Shown here in pieces: positions 63,252 to 64,000 of a stretch of DNA of 64,000 nt. This DNA comes from Phytophthora quininea. Taxonomy: Eukaryota > Oomycota > Peronosporomycetes > Peronosporales > Peronosporaceae. A model generated the notes under the pieces. It had not been told where the DNA came from. It was given only the letters and a program-made list of their open reading frames with translations, and ran no database searches. Both the position numbers and the translations under genes were made by a program. Numbering within the stretch: the first letter of the stretch is position 1; each line of letters begins with the position of its first letter. The DNA lies in NCBI GenBank assembly GCA_011947345.1, contig JAAVTG010000043.1, positions 186,001 through 250,000 of the forward strand, given 5' to 3'.

Positions 63252-64000
63252 TTAGATAAAACTTTCGTCCCAGGTCTCGGTGTCAATATTCTTGGACTTG
63301 CGGACGTACACTTTCCGAAGAACTGGGTCAGCTGCAAACTCGAAAATAAGGGACAGCGCCGGCTGGCTCAAAGCGTAACGATGAAACCCAGGTCGCAACT
63401 CAGCCAACTTTCTCTTCTTGGACACTCCCGCCGGCATTTTGTCGGATAGAAGCACGCTCAAAAAGGCTGTCTTTTTCTCCACCGAAAGAGGTTCTTTTGG
63501 TTCCCAAATCGGCTTGAGGTGGTGGTGCTCTCTCAAATTGTTAGGAAAAGATTGGTGATCAAATGACACGACTACTTCCAAATAGTCGAGAATGCGGCTC
63601 TCCTCTAGCAGTTGCAGCAGTGCTTCTTGTATTCTTACGAGTGAATGCGTGCGAATTATTGAGGTGTTCATACGAGCACGCGCAATCTCTGTGCGCACTT
63701 GGTAAGGGGACTGTTCGTATCAGACAAATCTTGAGGTACTGCAGATGAGGAACTCCAATTCAGCTCTGGAAGTGGCTGATTCTTTGCGTGATACTCGTCG
63801 AAATTGAGCCGCAGATCGAACACCCCGTCATCACACAGCGCCAACTCCTTCAGGTTGGGACAGCACTATTGTGTCTTCATCGAACTCTCCGACTCGCTTA
63901 CACAGTGTCAAAGACTTTAGTGAATGACCAATTGCCGACAAGATGCCGGGTAGCCCGTTTGAATCCTCTTCATTCACGTCGTGGAATGCGATCGCGAGTG
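63252..64000 (-). pseudogene. 3' half of family F member, right arm
   Basis: Mirror of 48590-49341. The C-terminal 148 codons (63698-63252) are open: SLVRIQEALLQLLEESRILD, KTAFLSVLLSDKM and FEFAADPVLRKVYVRKSKN. Upstream, the LRR-like part (63915-63700) follows to the window end. It is unknown whether the N-terminal half exists beyond the window. Confidence 0.5.

Larger units (their letters stand above)
57065..64000 (-). repeat. Palindrome 2, right arm (runs off the window)
   Basis: Inverted copy of 48590-55510. At the window end the sequence still matches the left arm (CACTCGCGATCGCATTCCACG on the minus strand), so the arm is longer than seen here. Confidence 0.93.

Noticed and set aside
1..64000. 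CRISPR arrays, operons, bacterial promoters, tRNA and rRNA genes
   Set aside because: None seen; introns and element types show a eukaryotic nuclear sequence. tRNA genes were only looked for by eye and could be missed.

Overview
The window is eukaryotic nuclear DNA, most likely from a plant-pathogenic oomycete (Peronosporales, Phytophthora-like). The evidence is the mix of features: short introns of about 50-100 bp in some genes and none in others; Crypton, Ngaro/PAT-like and chromovirus elements; a P-loop NTPase of the Crinkler/STAND type; small secreted proteins with an RXLR-like motif; secreted Sel1-repeat proteins; and an oomycete-type multipass membrane protein. Nothing bacterial was seen.

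Layout. Positions 1-9434 hold a P-loop NTPase gene whose start lies outside the window. It is interrupted by a decayed Crypton (about 138-2825) and then by a minus-strand tyrosine-recombinase retrotransposon (2843-8186) with the split direct repeats typical of Ngaro/PAT elements. Positions 9513-16215 are a complete but mutated chromodomain Ty3/gypsy element with LTRs, a 5-bp target duplication (ATATC) and an extra antisense ORF; it lies next to the C-terminal remnant of a DGAT2-type acyltransferase. Positions 16693-21963 carry host genes: a WRKY19-like C/H-repeat protein, a seven-exon ubinuclein/HPC2 homologue, and a TRM2/TRMT2A-type tRNA methyltransferase with an unusual propeller-like insert.

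Positions 22155-31326 form a large inverted duplication (arms about 4.48 kb, spacer about 200 bp). Each arm carries a PH-like gene, a nucleoside-transporter remnant, an old yellow enzyme and a glutathione transferase fragment. Positions 32078-42134 are mostly ordinary host genes: MMADHC (CblD), a membrane protein, a PWI/SR splicing coactivator (SRRM1-like), an ankyrin protein and an ADCK2-like kinase. A Fanzor/TnpB-like remnant lies among them. Positions 42252-49341 hold copies of an unnamed paralogous family, including a head-to-head pair only 61 bp apart, plus the first copy of a secreted repeat protein.

From about 48590 to the window end is a second, larger palindrome. Its arms are at least 6.9 kb (left to 55510, right from 57065), and the 1.55-kb spacer holds one cystathionine gamma-lyase gene. 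Each arm carries a secreted Sel1-repeat protein, a truncated Sel1 paralogue, a secreted repeat protein with dibasic sites and an RXLR-like motif, and unrecognised genes.

Reading caution: short indels break nearly every gene, including conserved ones (ADCK2, TRMT2A, CGL, SRRM1, ubinuclein). Several lie in homopolymers and differ between palindrome arms. Many frameshifts may therefore be consensus errors, so 'pseudogene' below means 'reading frame broken as given'.
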